A stretch of DNA of 64,000 bases, taken from positions 868,001-932,000 of the forward strand of contig JAVHKY010000056.1 of assembly GCA_035079385.1 (NCBI GenBank). Reading direction: 5' to 3'. The position numbers and the translations under genes are program-made. The notes under the pieces are model-generated. The model saw only the letters and a list, made by a program, of their open reading frames with translations, ran no database searches and was not told where the DNA came from. Below, piece after piece: positions 36,301-50,021 of the stretch. The stretch is from Aspidiotus rigidus (lineage: Eukaryota > Arthropoda > Insecta > Hemiptera > Diaspididae). Positions within the stretch are counted from its first letter, which is position 1; every line of letters begins with the position of its first letter.

Positions 36301-37980
36301 GAACAAATCATGAAGCAAAATCGATTAATAGATTAATTATTAATGATGAGAAGAAGCACAAAGTTACGAATTTGCAAAATTTCATCTCAACGAGAACCGG
36401 TTTCGGTGTACGTCTATAATATATTTATGCAAGCTTCATGAACGTATCGATGCAGAATTGAAAAGGTCAGCTTTGATTTTCTAAATTTATTAAAGAGTTA
36501 CGTTCGGTAGTGTGTCAAGAGCTGCAAGCTCGATGACCTTGACCTTGAGACAGAAATTTCTGCAGTAGTTTTCAAGAGTCCTCTTTTTTTAAATCTATTT
36601 TATTTGTTAAGAATACACGAAATTATTGGTATAAGTTATACGAACATTTATCAAAATAATTTTTAAAACATTAAGAGAAAATCGTAATGGTTTCAGTGAT
36701 TCCAGATAGACTTGCGTTAAAAATCCTGTTTCAGACGAAGTTTTCCTTCGATTCATCACTCAAATTTTTTATGACTGTCGTCTTCGCAGATTTGCTGAAA
36801 AAGTACGTGAACCTTCAAGCTCCCTATTTATTTACACACGTATGAAGAGGAAAAAGCTTCTCCAAGCCTCTTCGAAAGAGTAGGTCTAGTTCTTGTGTAC
36901 TCCCCGCTTTCCTCCCGTAAAGGCTGTATCTTTGCAAACAGACTAGAAACTAACAGCTTTTGAGTGTTCGTTGCACTCATTCCTAACCACTAAGGATATA
37001 GCTTTTTTTCGCAATCAAGATTTTATTTTTTCATTCAATTCGTTTCGTTATTTTTGCCCTTTATATGTACTTTCTTAGCGTATCTCACAACAAAAAATAC
37101 ATCGTCGAATATTATCGATTTACGAGAGTAAAAGGCTTAAAATTCCCCTTTTTCCTCTAAAATTTAAAGATTTTGGACACCCTGTCTACTCGTATCAGTC
37201 ACATCTTACGTGTCCAAATTTCTTGGTTTACCCTTGTCGACTTCATCTAGCTTATCAGTTAAGGCTCTAATTTAAGCGAAGAAAGGTACATTGTGTTGTT
37301 AAAGTAATTTTCATTATCATTGCTAATAATACAGATTAATCGATATGTTCGTGAAGATACATTACTTTTACAATGAGACAAAAAATTCTCAATTTTCGAC
37401 TTTACATTTTATGAGGATCCTGTTTACTTTCCCCTATAGCCGAAGCAAAAGACAGATCGTCTTCCTCCTGATGTCCACCATAGGTAAGAAATTCAAACAC
37501 CAAGATCGCCACGATAGGGGGAGATTGGTGCCTCGTATACATGGCACGGTCAATTCTCCAAAAACAATTATTATTCACGCAAGATATTGCGTGCAAAAAC
37601 TGAAAATTCTTCTATCAGACGTCAGCTGAAACACTGCGAACTGCAACACCGACTCTCATATTTGTCATACATGTGACGAACGTTCTTCAAGGATGTACCG
37701 AAAAATGCGATTGAGAATTAATTGAAATAGCGCGGCAAGCACGTGAATTCTTGTTTCCAAACATGGTCATTAAACCTACCTGTATAACCCGGATGACTCG
37801 TTCGGCTCGTCATTCGCATAGTAATATCAGAAAATACAGGGTGTACAGCTTAAAGTATGATACTACAGTTTTGCACTCTCGTTTAGAAAAAGGAGAATGC
37901 AAATTTTTGTCAATCTTTTTTCTCATCGCCTCATTTCTTGGAGAAAAATGACGAGTCACAGAGAGAGACAGAGAGAGAGC

Positions 37981-38400
37981 ATGAAGAAAGTATTGAGGAC
38001 TTCTTAGATCAAGAAACCCGCACCAGGAGGCGTAGGGACGATGCCATAAATAAGATTTTACGTCCGCGAGACAAGTTTTTCATCGCTGTTGTGACCACAA
38101 AGAGGAGGCCGCGGCCGGCCCGGGCTGGCCTGTGTATCAGCGACAAAACGCATACCAAACCCCGCGCGCGCGCCCATAATTGATCGCGACTATAGTATAA
38201 CTGGTTGATGACGAGCCGACGAGCTCGTAAAATACCCGCTGAATTCTCGACGTCGCGCAGTACGAAGTTTATTCCGGAAAAATAGTCCGCGAGAATCAAA
38301 TTTTCTTCTCGACATGGATGCGTAAACTAGTACAAAATGTACGAGAGATTCGTCGAAAAACGCGAGAGACAATCGTTCGAAGATCGACGGGGGTATGGCG
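37981..38400. promoter_or_regulatory. CpG-dense segment inside the inter-finger intron; candidate internal promoter or enhancer
   Basis: I count roughly 43 CpG dinucleotides in 420 bp, about one per 10 bp, with clusters GCGGCCGGCCCGGG near 38110 and CGCGCGCGCG near 38163. Flanking intron is strongly AT-rich. An open + strand frame (37938-38183) overlaps the left part. It has charged stretches such as EHEESIEDFLDQETRTRRRR but no recognisable domain. The base composition suits a regulatory element or alternative start site. There is no direct evidence of transcription. Confidence 0.25.
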
Positions 38401-38453
38401 TGTGAAATACATCAACTGGTTGTTGTCGTAGGCCATCCAGCCTATCCTCGGGG

Positions 38454-38490
38454 TTGTGTTTATGTGTGTTTGTGTGTGTGTGTGTACGTG
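38454..38490. repeat. (GT)n microsatellite
   Basis: An imperfect GT/TG run; an (ATAA)n tract follows at 38543-38565. Both are simple repeats just beyond the CpG-dense segment. Confidence 0.9.
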
Positions 38491-39934
38491 TAATATCATC
38501 GCGGTAAGAAAACAGAAGAATATAAGAATGACAAAAAGGACAAAAAATAAATAAATAAATAAATGAAAACAAGACGCCAGCTCTGACATCGAATATAGCG
38601 ATATTTTTTAAGGCTACTTTATGGCTACAGTTGAAAACTGAAAGCGTGAATCATTTCCATCCTCGTATATGCGAGTCTTGCGCCGGGGTTCCACATTCAC
38701 TCTCTTTGTACTTTTTATAATCACCGCTGAAATATATTACGTTCTCTTTCGTATTTATAATACAGTTTTGTTTTTGTTTTTCGGCCATCTCGTAACGTAT
38801 AATGTTACCTATCCACGTGGGAGAGAAATTCGTCGTTGTCGCCGTTCTTTTCTTTCTTTTTGAACGTATAACAAACCGTCGTGTACCTCTAATACATCAG
38901 TTTCGACTCTCTTACCAGTAATATGTGGTCAAATATCTTGCATATGTATATAGTATACGTCCCGTCCCGAGCGATTCAATTATTAAAATGTTAATCGTGC
39001 ATGACAAGCGCAGATAATTCTGTTTTGACATCCTCGGTAATAACTTGCGAACTGGTTTTCCTCAAATTAGCCGTTCACATCATATGCTTAGCTCTTACGT
39101 TGATTTTTTTTACCACGTTTTGAGAGGGTAATATTGATACACGACGAATCTGTGAATTAGAAACTTATGCATACGAAGGATTCATCAGGGAAGAAATGAA
39201 ATTGATTTCACTCTTGTCGTCATAATAGAGAAAAAATGAATCATATGTCATGATTATTTACCCTACCAAACCTCAGATTCAACCTCAAAAATATTAAAAG
39301 ATCATCAAAAAAATTATCGTAAAACTTGATAACTTCTTAAAAAATTATATGTCCAGAGAAATGGCTCGAAATTAAAGCCTAAAACAAGTTATGCATATTT
39401 CAATCAAGATTATACTATTTCTCATTCCACATCCTCGCCTGTTTCCTCAATTTATCGTCCATCGGATTATCAGTTACTTTCATTTAGTAATTCAGGCCAT
39501 ATTGGTCCATTGTCGCGTCCTGAGAAATTCCACTTTTCATGACAAAACCATTAATACTTTTTCGCATCAACAAAAGATTTCAAACATACTAATGCATAAA
39601 CTTCGCTCTTATCAGACACTTAGTAAATTTAGATCGAAACCAGTCTCTCAGCCTCCCGTCACAAAAAAGTTATAGACTCACTCTCTTGTCCCAGAATCGA
39701 CTTCCTTCGTTCTACTCTTTCTCATCAACTCCTGAGTCTTCTCACCTTATTCTATAGTATAATACTATACATATGGGTAAAGTGAGCGTTTACCCGACGA
39801 CTCAAAAATTGCGATTTGAGCCGGAGGCGGGTAGAGAAATTTGCCGAGGTGATGATCGTTCACGATACCTGCATATTTATTGTAAGATATTGTTTTCTAT
39901 AAATAATGTTCAAACGAAATTCAATCAACGAACA

Positions 39935-40018
39935 CTCGAACGTTATTGGTTGATTCATCTTTCTTTCACGCTAATCCTCGAACGTGATTGGCTAATTCGT
40001 TTTTCTTTCACGCTAATC
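39935..40018. repeat. Two tandem 42-bp units
   Basis: 39935-39976 and 39977-40018 are adjacent copies, each starting CTCGAACGT and ending TTTCTTTCACGCTAATC, with about five differences. Because 42 is a multiple of three, an open frame across them shows the same peptide twice. No sign that it is translated. Confidence 0.85.
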
Positions 40019-43000
40019 TAGCTCTAGGTAGAATTATAAACTTAAACAGCACCTATTCGGACTTGGCAGTGGAGTGACAGACATCTAACGAACGTTATTT
40101 CCACTTGCTATGTTCTTATCAATGTATTTTTTTTTCATTCTTCTTTCCTTCTGGGAGAGAGGGGCGTCTCAATACATTGATGAGTTCTTGATTCTGGTGG
40201 CCTCGTATTTTTCACAAAAAGCCATGATAATCTATTAATGTTCAAGTACAAGAGCGGTATACCTAGAAATGTTCATAGGAAAAGACAGAAGTATCGTCAT
40301 ATAGACTTTAAAACAGAAAAATGAAGAAAAAATCATATCTTTCGTGAGAGGTAGGGGTAGGGGTAATAATTTCGCAGAATTGAACTGTGTGGTATGTTCA
40401 CTTTCCTTCATTTCTTGTGGATGAAAACTATTTTCCCTCCCTCGGCCCACCGCGTCATCCTGGTATAATAATTTGCGCACGAAGATTGTGAAGGTAAATC
40501 TCCTATTTGCTCTTATCGATCAGCATTCTTGATTTCTTAATAGTACACGAAAGAACGAAATATTGAGCGAGACCGACCCTCGAAGCTATCTAAGAGCTGG
40601 AACATTTGACTCGTTCGAGTTATATGACTCATTATTCGACTGATACGAAAAAGAGATACTCTACCTTCTAGTGTTATTTTCTCGAAGTTATTCGGTAAGC
40701 TCCATTCGTACGCAACAGGACGGCACACACGTACGGCTGCCACGTTCATCCGAATTAATTCATTAAGCCTTCATTCTGTCAAAGCTCCATACATTCTCGA
40801 CGATAGATGGTCGTTCTGAACATTTATCTGTTTTTCGTCGGAGCGAGAGGAAACCTAAAAAAAAATTATAAAAGCAAACACTATAATATTATTATTACGC
40901 AAATGCTCATTCATAATATAATTACGCGTGATTTTCGATTCGAAATCCAAAGAAATTCGGCAATCAAGAACCAGTATCTTATTGCGAGGATTTTTAAAAG
41001 ACAGTTCAATTAATCAAAAATCGGTCGGTGTACGAGGGGGGCGTGACGCATGCATGCTATGTATATACGAGTTTTATGAAAGTAATAGAAAACACATGTT
41101 CGGCACGGATTGACAGATTGACTGGATATTTCGAATATAATGTTGTGCACGGGCGCTCAGATAGCATAGTCATGCTCGACTCATTGTAAAACTAGGTAGG
41201 GGGTTTAATGTTTCATTTTTTTTCCTAGTTGTTATTATTATTATTACTGCAGTACTTTTAATAATCATTCTAAAGCCTTAAAAATTTTTTTTCTCTTTTC
41301 TTTTGTCGCGGTCCATTATAGGCGTATAAACGTTTGATTTTTATTAGAGTCTAGGTATACTTAAGATTTAATGCGGGGTATAACGGTAGGGAAAGTGAAC
41401 ATAAGGGTTGATACGCTCGGATGGGAATCTTTGATACGAAGATACGGCGCAATGTGGACTTAGTCGGAACAGGTTCGAAGGTAAAAGTGATTAATTAAGA
41501 TTGAAAAGCAGAAAAAAAAGTAATACCAAAAAGAAAAGCGCAAAAGCGCTAACAAAAGTCACCTCGGACATCGTAGCTCGTTTACGACCCTGTTTATTCC
41601 AATGCATCGTAGAGTATAGCAGTCTATATCTAATATAGAAACCAGTCCGTCATTAGGATCAAATTTCGCTCACATAAGTTTTGCTCTAGATTTTTTCTTT
41701 TCGGATTTCAAACAATATCCCTGCTTCAACATGCATTCGATACAAATAATGTATATGAGGATATTTTTCGGACGCGAATGGAAAAGATTTTGTAATCTAA
41801 TTTGAATCAGTCATTTTAAACATTACGTAAGTCACAGTTTTGTCAAAGTACACTTTTGATTCATTTTCGAATCAGAAAGTCACCCTCTATCGACTGCACA
41901 ATGTATCTCGAAAGAAAAAAATACCAAAGGTAGCTTAATTAGTGCTTGAATATATCGGTAATCTTGAAAACCACTCAAGTCCAATTACTTTTCATGTAGG
42001 GAGGGGATAGTGATAAACATTTTGCGCTTCAATATTATTAGAACGGTTCGATTCAGCAACACTTCTTCTATTCCAGGATACCATACAATACTTCAATCAC
42101 ACACTGTTTTGAGTTGCTGTAGAATACGTTTTTTTCATCTCCTATAAAATTTACTTCCATGGACTTAAGTGGTTTTCAAAATGACCGACCGATTCATTGT
42201 AGATTCATGCTGCAGATCCTTCCATGTTTACAGTATCATCTTTTACTCGTATATCCGAAAGTAAGGATACCGGTATTAATTAGTGACAGGACCGTTGGAA
42301 AGAGAGCTCACTCACAATTCTCTTCTCCACTCTGTAATGTTGGATGAATTCAATCATTTCGGACCATCTGTTTGAAAGCACCGATCACGATGAGAAACCA
42401 TGCTGGAGCTCATTGGTATAAACAGAACACATTATTGAATAAAGAGGAGTGAAAATTTAGAAGAGGGAAGAGAATTTTGTGGCACTAAAGCCATTGCATG
42501 ATTTCAATTGCCTTATCAAGATCCTCAGGTGTAGCTTTGAAGTGGTGATTAGAGTACATTCAAGTCTTTTATCTACTCTACTGATGTACAGTAAGATGAA
42601 GTATTTCACCATGATATTATCACGAATTTGCCCTTCGAATTATCTTCACTCTGTACGATTATATAGTCTGTTCAAGTCCAATCGTAACAGACCCTATTTG
42701 GTACCTACTTGAAGATTTTTAAAAATATTTCGATATTATCGATGTCCACGGAAGACAAGGAGACGTCCATCACAGCGAAATATGGAATTCCGAAATTTTC
42801 GCGAGGAGCTATGAAAAAATCCTCCTTACCCCGAGACTTTGAAAAACCACTCCTTAAGAGAATCAGGCTATTATAATGCTCATTCAGAAAGTCGAAAAAC
42901 GTACAAAAGTTCGGAATATTTACTCTCTCAATATCACTGGAAACTATCCACTTACCTTCTCTTTACTTTCTACACAATTGTTTCTTCATACACTGCTCCC

Positions 43001-44178
43001 GTATCATAATAACTACCAAGACGGTAGCCATTTTTACAAACTTTTTATCACTAAATGTACGGAAATACAAGCGTGGGTAGTTACAGGAGAAAGTACATAT
43101 TATATTCTACTGGAACATTATGATATATACCGCTCACAGGCCTATAGAAGTCATTATGCACTTGACGATAGAATTTTATTGACAGAGTAAAACGCCATTT
43201 TCCTAAAGAGTGTTTTTAGAGGAAGTGATGGCGGTTCTTATTTGCGATAATATACACGTCTACCCGAGTTCTGCACGTAGTGCATAATTTTTCGTCGAAA
43301 CTCGTTTCTTTTCATTCTATTTTCAAGAAGCGACGAAAAACGAGAAAAACAAATTCTATACAGAATGCATTTCGTCCAGAAGTTTTATAAATAGGAAGAA
43401 CTATTAGAATGATTCACAAGTTTTGACGTATATAATCGTCTGTATAAGCGCCAATAATCTGAATTCTGTTAGAAACGAGAGAGTGCATGCACTATTTGTA
43501 TTTTTTAACACTCATTTTGGATTTATTCAAATATCTGGCGATAATGATGGTGCTGTTATTTTGTATACCTACACTCGTGATGTCTGCGCACAATATTATA
43601 AAAGTTCCAGACAAAATACATCAAGTCTCTGGGCATTTCTCGTCCATCACTTCGATCGAGCGGAGTATCACATTCTAATTTCAGTCGTCTCATGAGCGGA
43701 ACGAACGAATGAAAGTTTGGGAAAGAGAGAATACAAAAAATTGTAGGTTTTCAATGATTTTCGAGAGGAAGTCAGTCAACCTAGAAGTTATAGCATTAAC
43801 CTGTATATTATGTATAGCTCATAGTCATTTTCTTCTCCATCACTTTCCCTCCAAACAAATCGAAGAGCGCGTTTCCGTTCGTATATAGAGAAAGAAAAGA
43901 AGATGAGAAAAAAAAGAAGAACGATGTATTTCCGACATGCATACGCTGTATGAGATGAGCATGTATATAGAACTTCCCCCGTCGTAGTAAACGATCGAAT
44001 CAAGCTTATCGAACTAAACGATACATCATTATGATTTTTTACACGTATAATTATTATTTACTTTTAAAAACTTTATTATAAACTCCCTAGTTTATATTTA
44101 TCTATCTCCATACAACAAATGGCGATCATCATGTATAAATAGTAAAAAAAATCCTCTGTGATTGATTTGTTTTTACAG

Positions 44179-44313
44179 TCCTTACAATCTGCTGCCAGAA
44201 GAGCGGGTACCAGTTGTGCTAATTGCAAGACAACAACGACAACTTTATGGCGGCGAAATCAAAATGGGGAACCAGTTTGTAACGCTTGTGGATTATATTA
44301 TAAATTACATAAC
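44179..44313 (+). CDS. grn: grain/GATA2-3-class transcription factor, C-terminal zinc-finger exon
   Basis: This exon encodes 45 residues and nearly all of the C-terminal GATA finger, the finger that binds WGATAR sites in DNA. The reading [17 protein letters not shown] links the fingers. The zinc ligands follow C-x2-C-x17-C-x2-C: CANC, then [16 protein letters not shown], then CNAC. The exon closes with GLYYKLHN. The [20 protein letters not shown] wording is shared with GATA2/3 and grain; serpent and pannier C-fingers differ. The acceptor is TTTTTACAG and the donor AAC|GTAAGT. The exon is in phase 0 at both ends, so it joins KPKRRL upstream and VNRPLTM downstream without a frame change. Confidence 0.97.
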
Positions 44314-44707
44314 GTAAGTAGTGAATTCTTTGATTTATTTTACCCCCACTTTCTAACATTATACGCGCTAAAAGGGATTTTTAAATATTATTCAGAAAAA
44401 CTTATTACGCATAAGAAATGAGATGGCGGATTTGTAATGGCGTAGAATCAGTCGAGTACGACTATAATATCTACTGATTCATATTAATTTAACCGACTCG
44501 AGTCAGTCCACAAATAAAATTTCTTGTATAGTTCTATAGTCATATTTATCAATAAAGAGAGAAGAAATAATATTTTCGCCGAGACAGATGATCGATCTGG
44601 ACTAGAAGAAACCGCCTCCACAAGAGACCAGTAAATAAGCCTCTTAATTTAAGGAAAATTTTTGTTTCCACTTTCCTCTTCTGAGTCTCGTTCGTTCAAT
44701 CCAATTT

Positions 44708-45366
44708 TCGACGGTTGTTCAGATTCCGTCGATTTTCGGTCAACCAAAAATCGACAGAATTTGCTCATTTCGGGTCGTAATTCCGTTGACATACTGTTGG
44801 AATCGATCTCTTGTCGACGTGGGATCGACATATGTCGACTCCATTTCGACTTATTTGCACGTCGAGCTCAAGTCAACTTCTTCAAATTTTTTATCGTACT
44901 TTGTTGAATCAATTTCAAAATCAATTTGTACTTCTGTGCGGTGTTCCACACTGGTTGATTTCGAATCGACGTCAAACCAGGGTAGATTTACTGTTACTTC
45001 TTCGTAGCATTTCAGACAGAATGCGTGGTGTAAGAATTACCTAAGGACCATAGAGAATCTCAATTTTGCTTAACTAGTGTACCAAAGGTCGAATCGACAC
45101 CATTTTAAAGATCATTTTTTGATCATCATCGAAATCTGAGACAAGGAGTTTACTTATTTTTAACCTCGATCATGAATTTCGATCGTAAAATCTACGCAAT
45201 TTTCTCGATCACGAGTCTTCTGTCAATGAACGACGTGACCCAAAATTGGCATTGATTTTGAGTCGACTTCCAGTCATTGAGGCACGATTCGCGGTCGGCA
45301 TTCGGCGAAACTAAATCGAATTTCGAGTCGTATTTTGGTCGATTTGGAGTCGTCGTGTTTCATCGA
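44708..45366. repeat. TCGA-enriched tract (cryptic repeat)
   Basis: I count 22 TCGA tetramers in about 660 bp; about three would be expected by chance. They often occur inside longer words such as TCGAATCGAC, GTCGACT and GTCGATTT. Two more flank it at about 44450 and 44494. Spacing is irregular and there is no clean repeat unit, so a decayed satellite or a regulatory cluster of a palindromic motif are both possible. The + strand frames over it (44662-45044) show Ser/Val/Asp-rich pseudo-repeats that follow from this. Confidence 0.55.
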
Positions 45367-46578
45367 GAGACAAAATTTTAAATTGAAGAGAATTTTGTTG
45401 ACGAAAGTGGAATTTTGAGAAATGATTCAAAGACCAGGGGAGTAAAGCTGCTTCGTTTTTTTGAGCCCATGATCTTAATTTGTCAAAAATGTTGCTGAAT
45501 TAAGGTCCTACGCATAAGAACGAATTGACCTATTCTCTTACATATAGACTTCAACTTTATATAGTAAAAAGAGTTTGGGCTGGGAAGTATTATGCACTTT
45601 ACCTTACACCCTCTTCTTAGACATAAAATACACGATTCATCTTCGATTCGTTTCGCAAAATTTCGTACCCATCCGTTAGAAAATTTTTGCGTTATAGACG
45701 TAGTAAGTAATACACTATCTTCGATTACTGGATACAGAAGAGTGAAGTTCAGTCGAATGAATTATTTTGAACGCTCTGTATGAGGGCGTATTTTACGACA
45801 GTCTCATGACTTGAGTTCAGTATGTCCCTAAGAGAGAGAGGTTTACTCATGGAGAAATTCCCAATATCTAAACGACTATCAACTGAAGTGACATACAATT
45901 GAAACCTGATATACATGCCAAGCCTGAATGCATATTGTTTTCTTGGGTTTTCCTCAGAATTTTTCAAGGATAGGATCGGCTCATCATGACTCAACACAAG
46001 ACTCACACTTCATTTCAGATGTTATACTTTAATAAAATACTAGTCTTGGTTTGCAATACTACCAGTATTACGAGTATAATGTTTATAGGCGTTACAGCGT
46101 GATTTGCGACCATTATATAGAAAAAAGAAGAGAAAAAAAGGTTCGAAAAAGTTGTCGCGATAATATCAATGTTCGGAATGCGCGCATATAGCTCTTGTCG
46201 TTGTCGTGATTTTTTTTTCAATAGTAACGTAAATAAAATTTATATTAATTAGGATGATCGGGTGTGTGAAGATGAACTTCGCACGAAGGAAGAATGGGAG
46301 TATACGTATAGAAAACAAAAGGAAGAAAAACGATAGTCCCCGTTATAAATATTTTTGGCTTGAAAACCTCCCACAGTTTCGTATGAAGATCGTCTACAGA
46401 TAATGACAAATAAAAACAAGTGATCGAGAAAAAAAAAACAGGCTTAAACTGATGCTGTCCATAGAAAACGAAAATGCAAATTTATAACAGCTTCTGTTTT
46501 ATAGTCCGCTACGAATTTCAAAGTGGACACGTGAAGGGAGTAACGATGGTTGGGTCGCCGCGTGTGTATTTATTGTAG

Positions 46579-46625
46579 TGAAGAAAAGAAGAAGAGGAAG
46601 AAGAAGAAAAAGAAGAAAAAGAAGT
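46579..46625. repeat. GAA-rich purine tract
   Basis: (GAA)n/(GAAAAA)n purine run on the + strand; a second GAAGAAGAAAAA patch lies at about 46660-46673. Low-complexity intronic sequence. Confidence 0.85.
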
Positions 46626-47949
46626 AATCTGAAAAGGAAGGACGTAGGAATGGCTAGAAAAGAAGAAGAAAAACGATCAGTATGGTTTATATCGCTCTCG
46701 CGAAATAACTATAGAGTGCTGTAACCTTCTTCTTATCGTATAAGTTACACACTATTCGGTAACTAGATATATTTTTAAATGTTTTTCAAAGGGACGTTTT
46801 CTTTATTTTATTTTTTTTTTTCATTTTTTCTCTGTGTAAAGGACCGACAACAGTAGCGAAACGATAATGAGGGAGTGTACATGTTATATACACTGATTCT
46901 TGGTAAGTTTCGGGTCGATGGATTCGGAAGTTTCTGAAACGAAACCGTTTATATTCATCTAGGGTGGAAGATGCTTTACTGTGTACATGTATGTAAACAA
47001 ACACTCCACTGCTGGTGAGAGGATGCGGGACCACTTAAATGCTCTATTATACGATACATGTACTTCTGTAAGTACGATAGCTCTATTCAATACGGAGGGA
47101 AAAAATGAGAAAGAATATAAAGATACAGTAGGGTGACGTGTATCCTATACATCAGATTCCGCTGTCGAAGTCGCCGACTATAATTTGCTCTGAATCTTAA
47201 TAGCTATTTTTAAATCGATGATTGGAAATTGTCGTTCGATTTTATTACGTTACATGGCTATACGAGGAAGGTGGTTGATTGCTATTGGTGAAAAGGGAGC
47301 TATACAAACTAGCATTCATTTCATTTTATTTTTTAAACTAAATTTCCCTACAACTCCATAGTATACTACATCGCGGAGTAATAAAAAAAAAAAGCATCGT
47401 AGGTTTGAAAATTTCGTCAAATCGTTAGGCTTAACGATCTAGTTAGACGACGAAAATCGTTAACTCGTAGAGCAAACGATTTTGGGCTCATTCTCTGTCG
47501 ATGAAAATTGGTAGATAGAAGAAATGTGTGAATATCTCGGCGATTCATAAACCAAATCTCCGGCCATGAAATCTAGTGGTTTTTTTCGTAAGAACTTGCG
47601 AGGGCTGGTAACGACTTTCAGGAATATTGAAATTTTATTAGTAGACAAAAAAGAGATGCGTAAGCACTCACGATTTGGAATTAAGGAAGATGAATTCTGG
47701 ATATGTCTCCTTTTTTGTTTTAAAACAACGATCGTCACATGAATAGAACAAGCATCAACATCATGCAGAAAAGACAAACCTTTGAAAATTCAAAAAGAGA
47801 GGCTCTTTGAAGAAAATTTATTAAAAGAAGTACAGAAACGAATAGAAAAACAAAAATACAGGGATAGTTTTGAAAATAGTATGTAAAGTGATTAACGAAA
47901 CCGAGGGAGGGATACTCGAAGAGTAACACAACAACCAAATCTTCCTCTC

Positions 47950-50021
47950 CCAATCCGCACTCTGGCTCATCAGCATTAGCCTATTCGCGAAATAAAACGT
48001 CTTACCGATCCATCATCGTCTCGCTCTCTTCTCAAGGCGAAAAAAACGCACACACGTGCAACTTCCTATTAGAACCATATTTATCGATGATTCGTATATA
48101 CGGTGTCGCAAAGCTGTCGCCTAATTGCAACAACCAATTACATTATAAAGTGAAGAAATCGAGCGCTTTCGGCTAAGAAACCATTATCGATAGCGAGATA
48201 AGAAAGCAGTTTGTGAAAAAAATTTGTTATGTTACTCTTTGAGTATCCCTGCCTCGATATGTCCGACCGTAAAAAACTTCAATTTGATTCACTAAAGTTG
48301 GCATTTTTCCAAATCCCCTATATACCCCTTACAATTTGTAAAGCAAGGTGGTCGGTATGTTTGCAAATCTTTCCCTTTTCCTTTAAAGGTGTAGTTCAAA
48401 TATTAAAATTTTTATAGTAAGGGCTCTTTCTAATCTCGGTGTTTAGAATTTTGCCAATACCTCTCCTGATGAAACGTGTAGCTCGTGGATCAGGTTTTCC
48501 AAGTAGTTTTGCTTGCAGCTAATTCGTTAACATACCATGCAAAAGTGAAGACACGAGAGACTCCGAAGATGAAAATAATAAATATTGTAAGTAAAATCAT
48601 TGAGAAATAGGATGTTCATAAAAATGGAACGTCTCCTGAGTGTCTCCTGATGATTGAATTCGATAACCAAGAGTGTGATCGATTACTGAGTAAGCCAATT
48701 GTTATTCGCGAGATTTAAAACGGATTAGAAAAATTATTTTTCACAACAAAAAGAACTCCATTCAGTTTTTGGCAATTAATAAAATACGAAGTAGGTACTC
48801 ATATTTCGTAATCCGCTTTATAATTATGAGGAATTATATTATCATAATATTATTTATAATTATTTTATGGGAGCGCGCGAGAATATGAACTGAAAAACCT
48901 TCAAAAAACGGAGCTATAAAAATATAATTCAACGACTATGTATATGAATTATACGGTACCTCTTCTAGATTGCGTAACGCGTATAAGAGAGTCTATTCTC
49001 ACATAAAGTGGTTTTCGGTTATTGTCTGTGCGGACTGTTTGCCCCTGCAGCTACACACTATACTATATACTCTATAACGTAATCTATACTCTATTTGTTG
49101 TTTCATTTTTTTGACGCCATGGGTGAATTTTGAAAGTTAGGTGTCGTATTTTTTAACAAAAACGTTGTCATCTTACCGACAACAATGTTAGCTAACAGTG
49201 GTGTCTCATTTAGAATAGGCATCCCATTCTCCTACTAGCTTAAGCGTATACATTCGACGAAAGTTGTACTGTATATAGTTTATTATAAAAGGACACATTA
49301 AATACACGAGACGACGACTACTACTACGTATATTATTCACATACGAGTACAATACGTCGCCGTCTAGCTATATAGAAGGAGTCGTGCTGCAAGGAGACAG
49401 CTAGACGAGTTCTAAGCTATGTAGCTACCGCAACTGCCGATTATCAGATTTTGGCAAAATTTGAAGATGTTACCATCACCATATCACGTAAGATACGCGC
49501 GCACGATATCGTTTCTCCGGTAATTAAGATTTACGATTCTCAATCTTGATGAAAGAAGTCCATATAGTAAATTGTGATACGGAGTTCTGTAGTTCATTTT
49601 CCTATATTATACTACTCCCCATCCACCACCATCGAATCTCGCTCTCTTTTTCCTAATTTGATGCATTGAATATGAGGAACCGTAAGCTTCGTTAGAAAAT
49701 ACTTCGTCCGTGTACACGACAAGTTCGAATCCTGGCGTATACATTTTCAGGAAGAGCGTAATCGTCTGTGTATAATATATTTATTGCGAAAAAATTGAAT
49801 TCTTTCCAGAAAATCGTCTTTTTCAGTTCATAACGTAATTAGTTTGTTGTAATTAGGCGACAGCTTTGCAACACCGTGCAAAATATCGATAAATGTGGTT
49901 CTAATAGGAAGTTGCATGTGTGCGCGTTTTCGTTTTTTTTACCGTGAGAAGGGAACTAGAGGATGATAGATCGATAAGACGTTTTATTTTGCGAATAGGC
50001 AAATAATTATGTGCGGATTGG
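47950..50021. repeat. Inverted duplication with arms of about 220 bp, about 1.6 kb apart
   Basis: 47950-48180 and 49800-50021 are inverted, diverged copies. Shared blocks in matching order include CCAATCCGCAC, CCTATTCGC-AAATAAAACGTCTTA, TGCAACTTCCTATTAGAACCA and AAAGCTGTCGCCTAATT. The arms could be long terminal inverted repeats of a decayed DNA transposon filling 47.95-50.02 kb, or two independent insertions of one repeat in opposite orientation. The 1.6 kb between them shows no transposase motif. Confidence 0.7.

Noticed and set aside
49720..49740. GTTCGAATCC resembling a tRNA B box
   Set aside because: No A box at proper distance and no cloverleaf stems; chance match.
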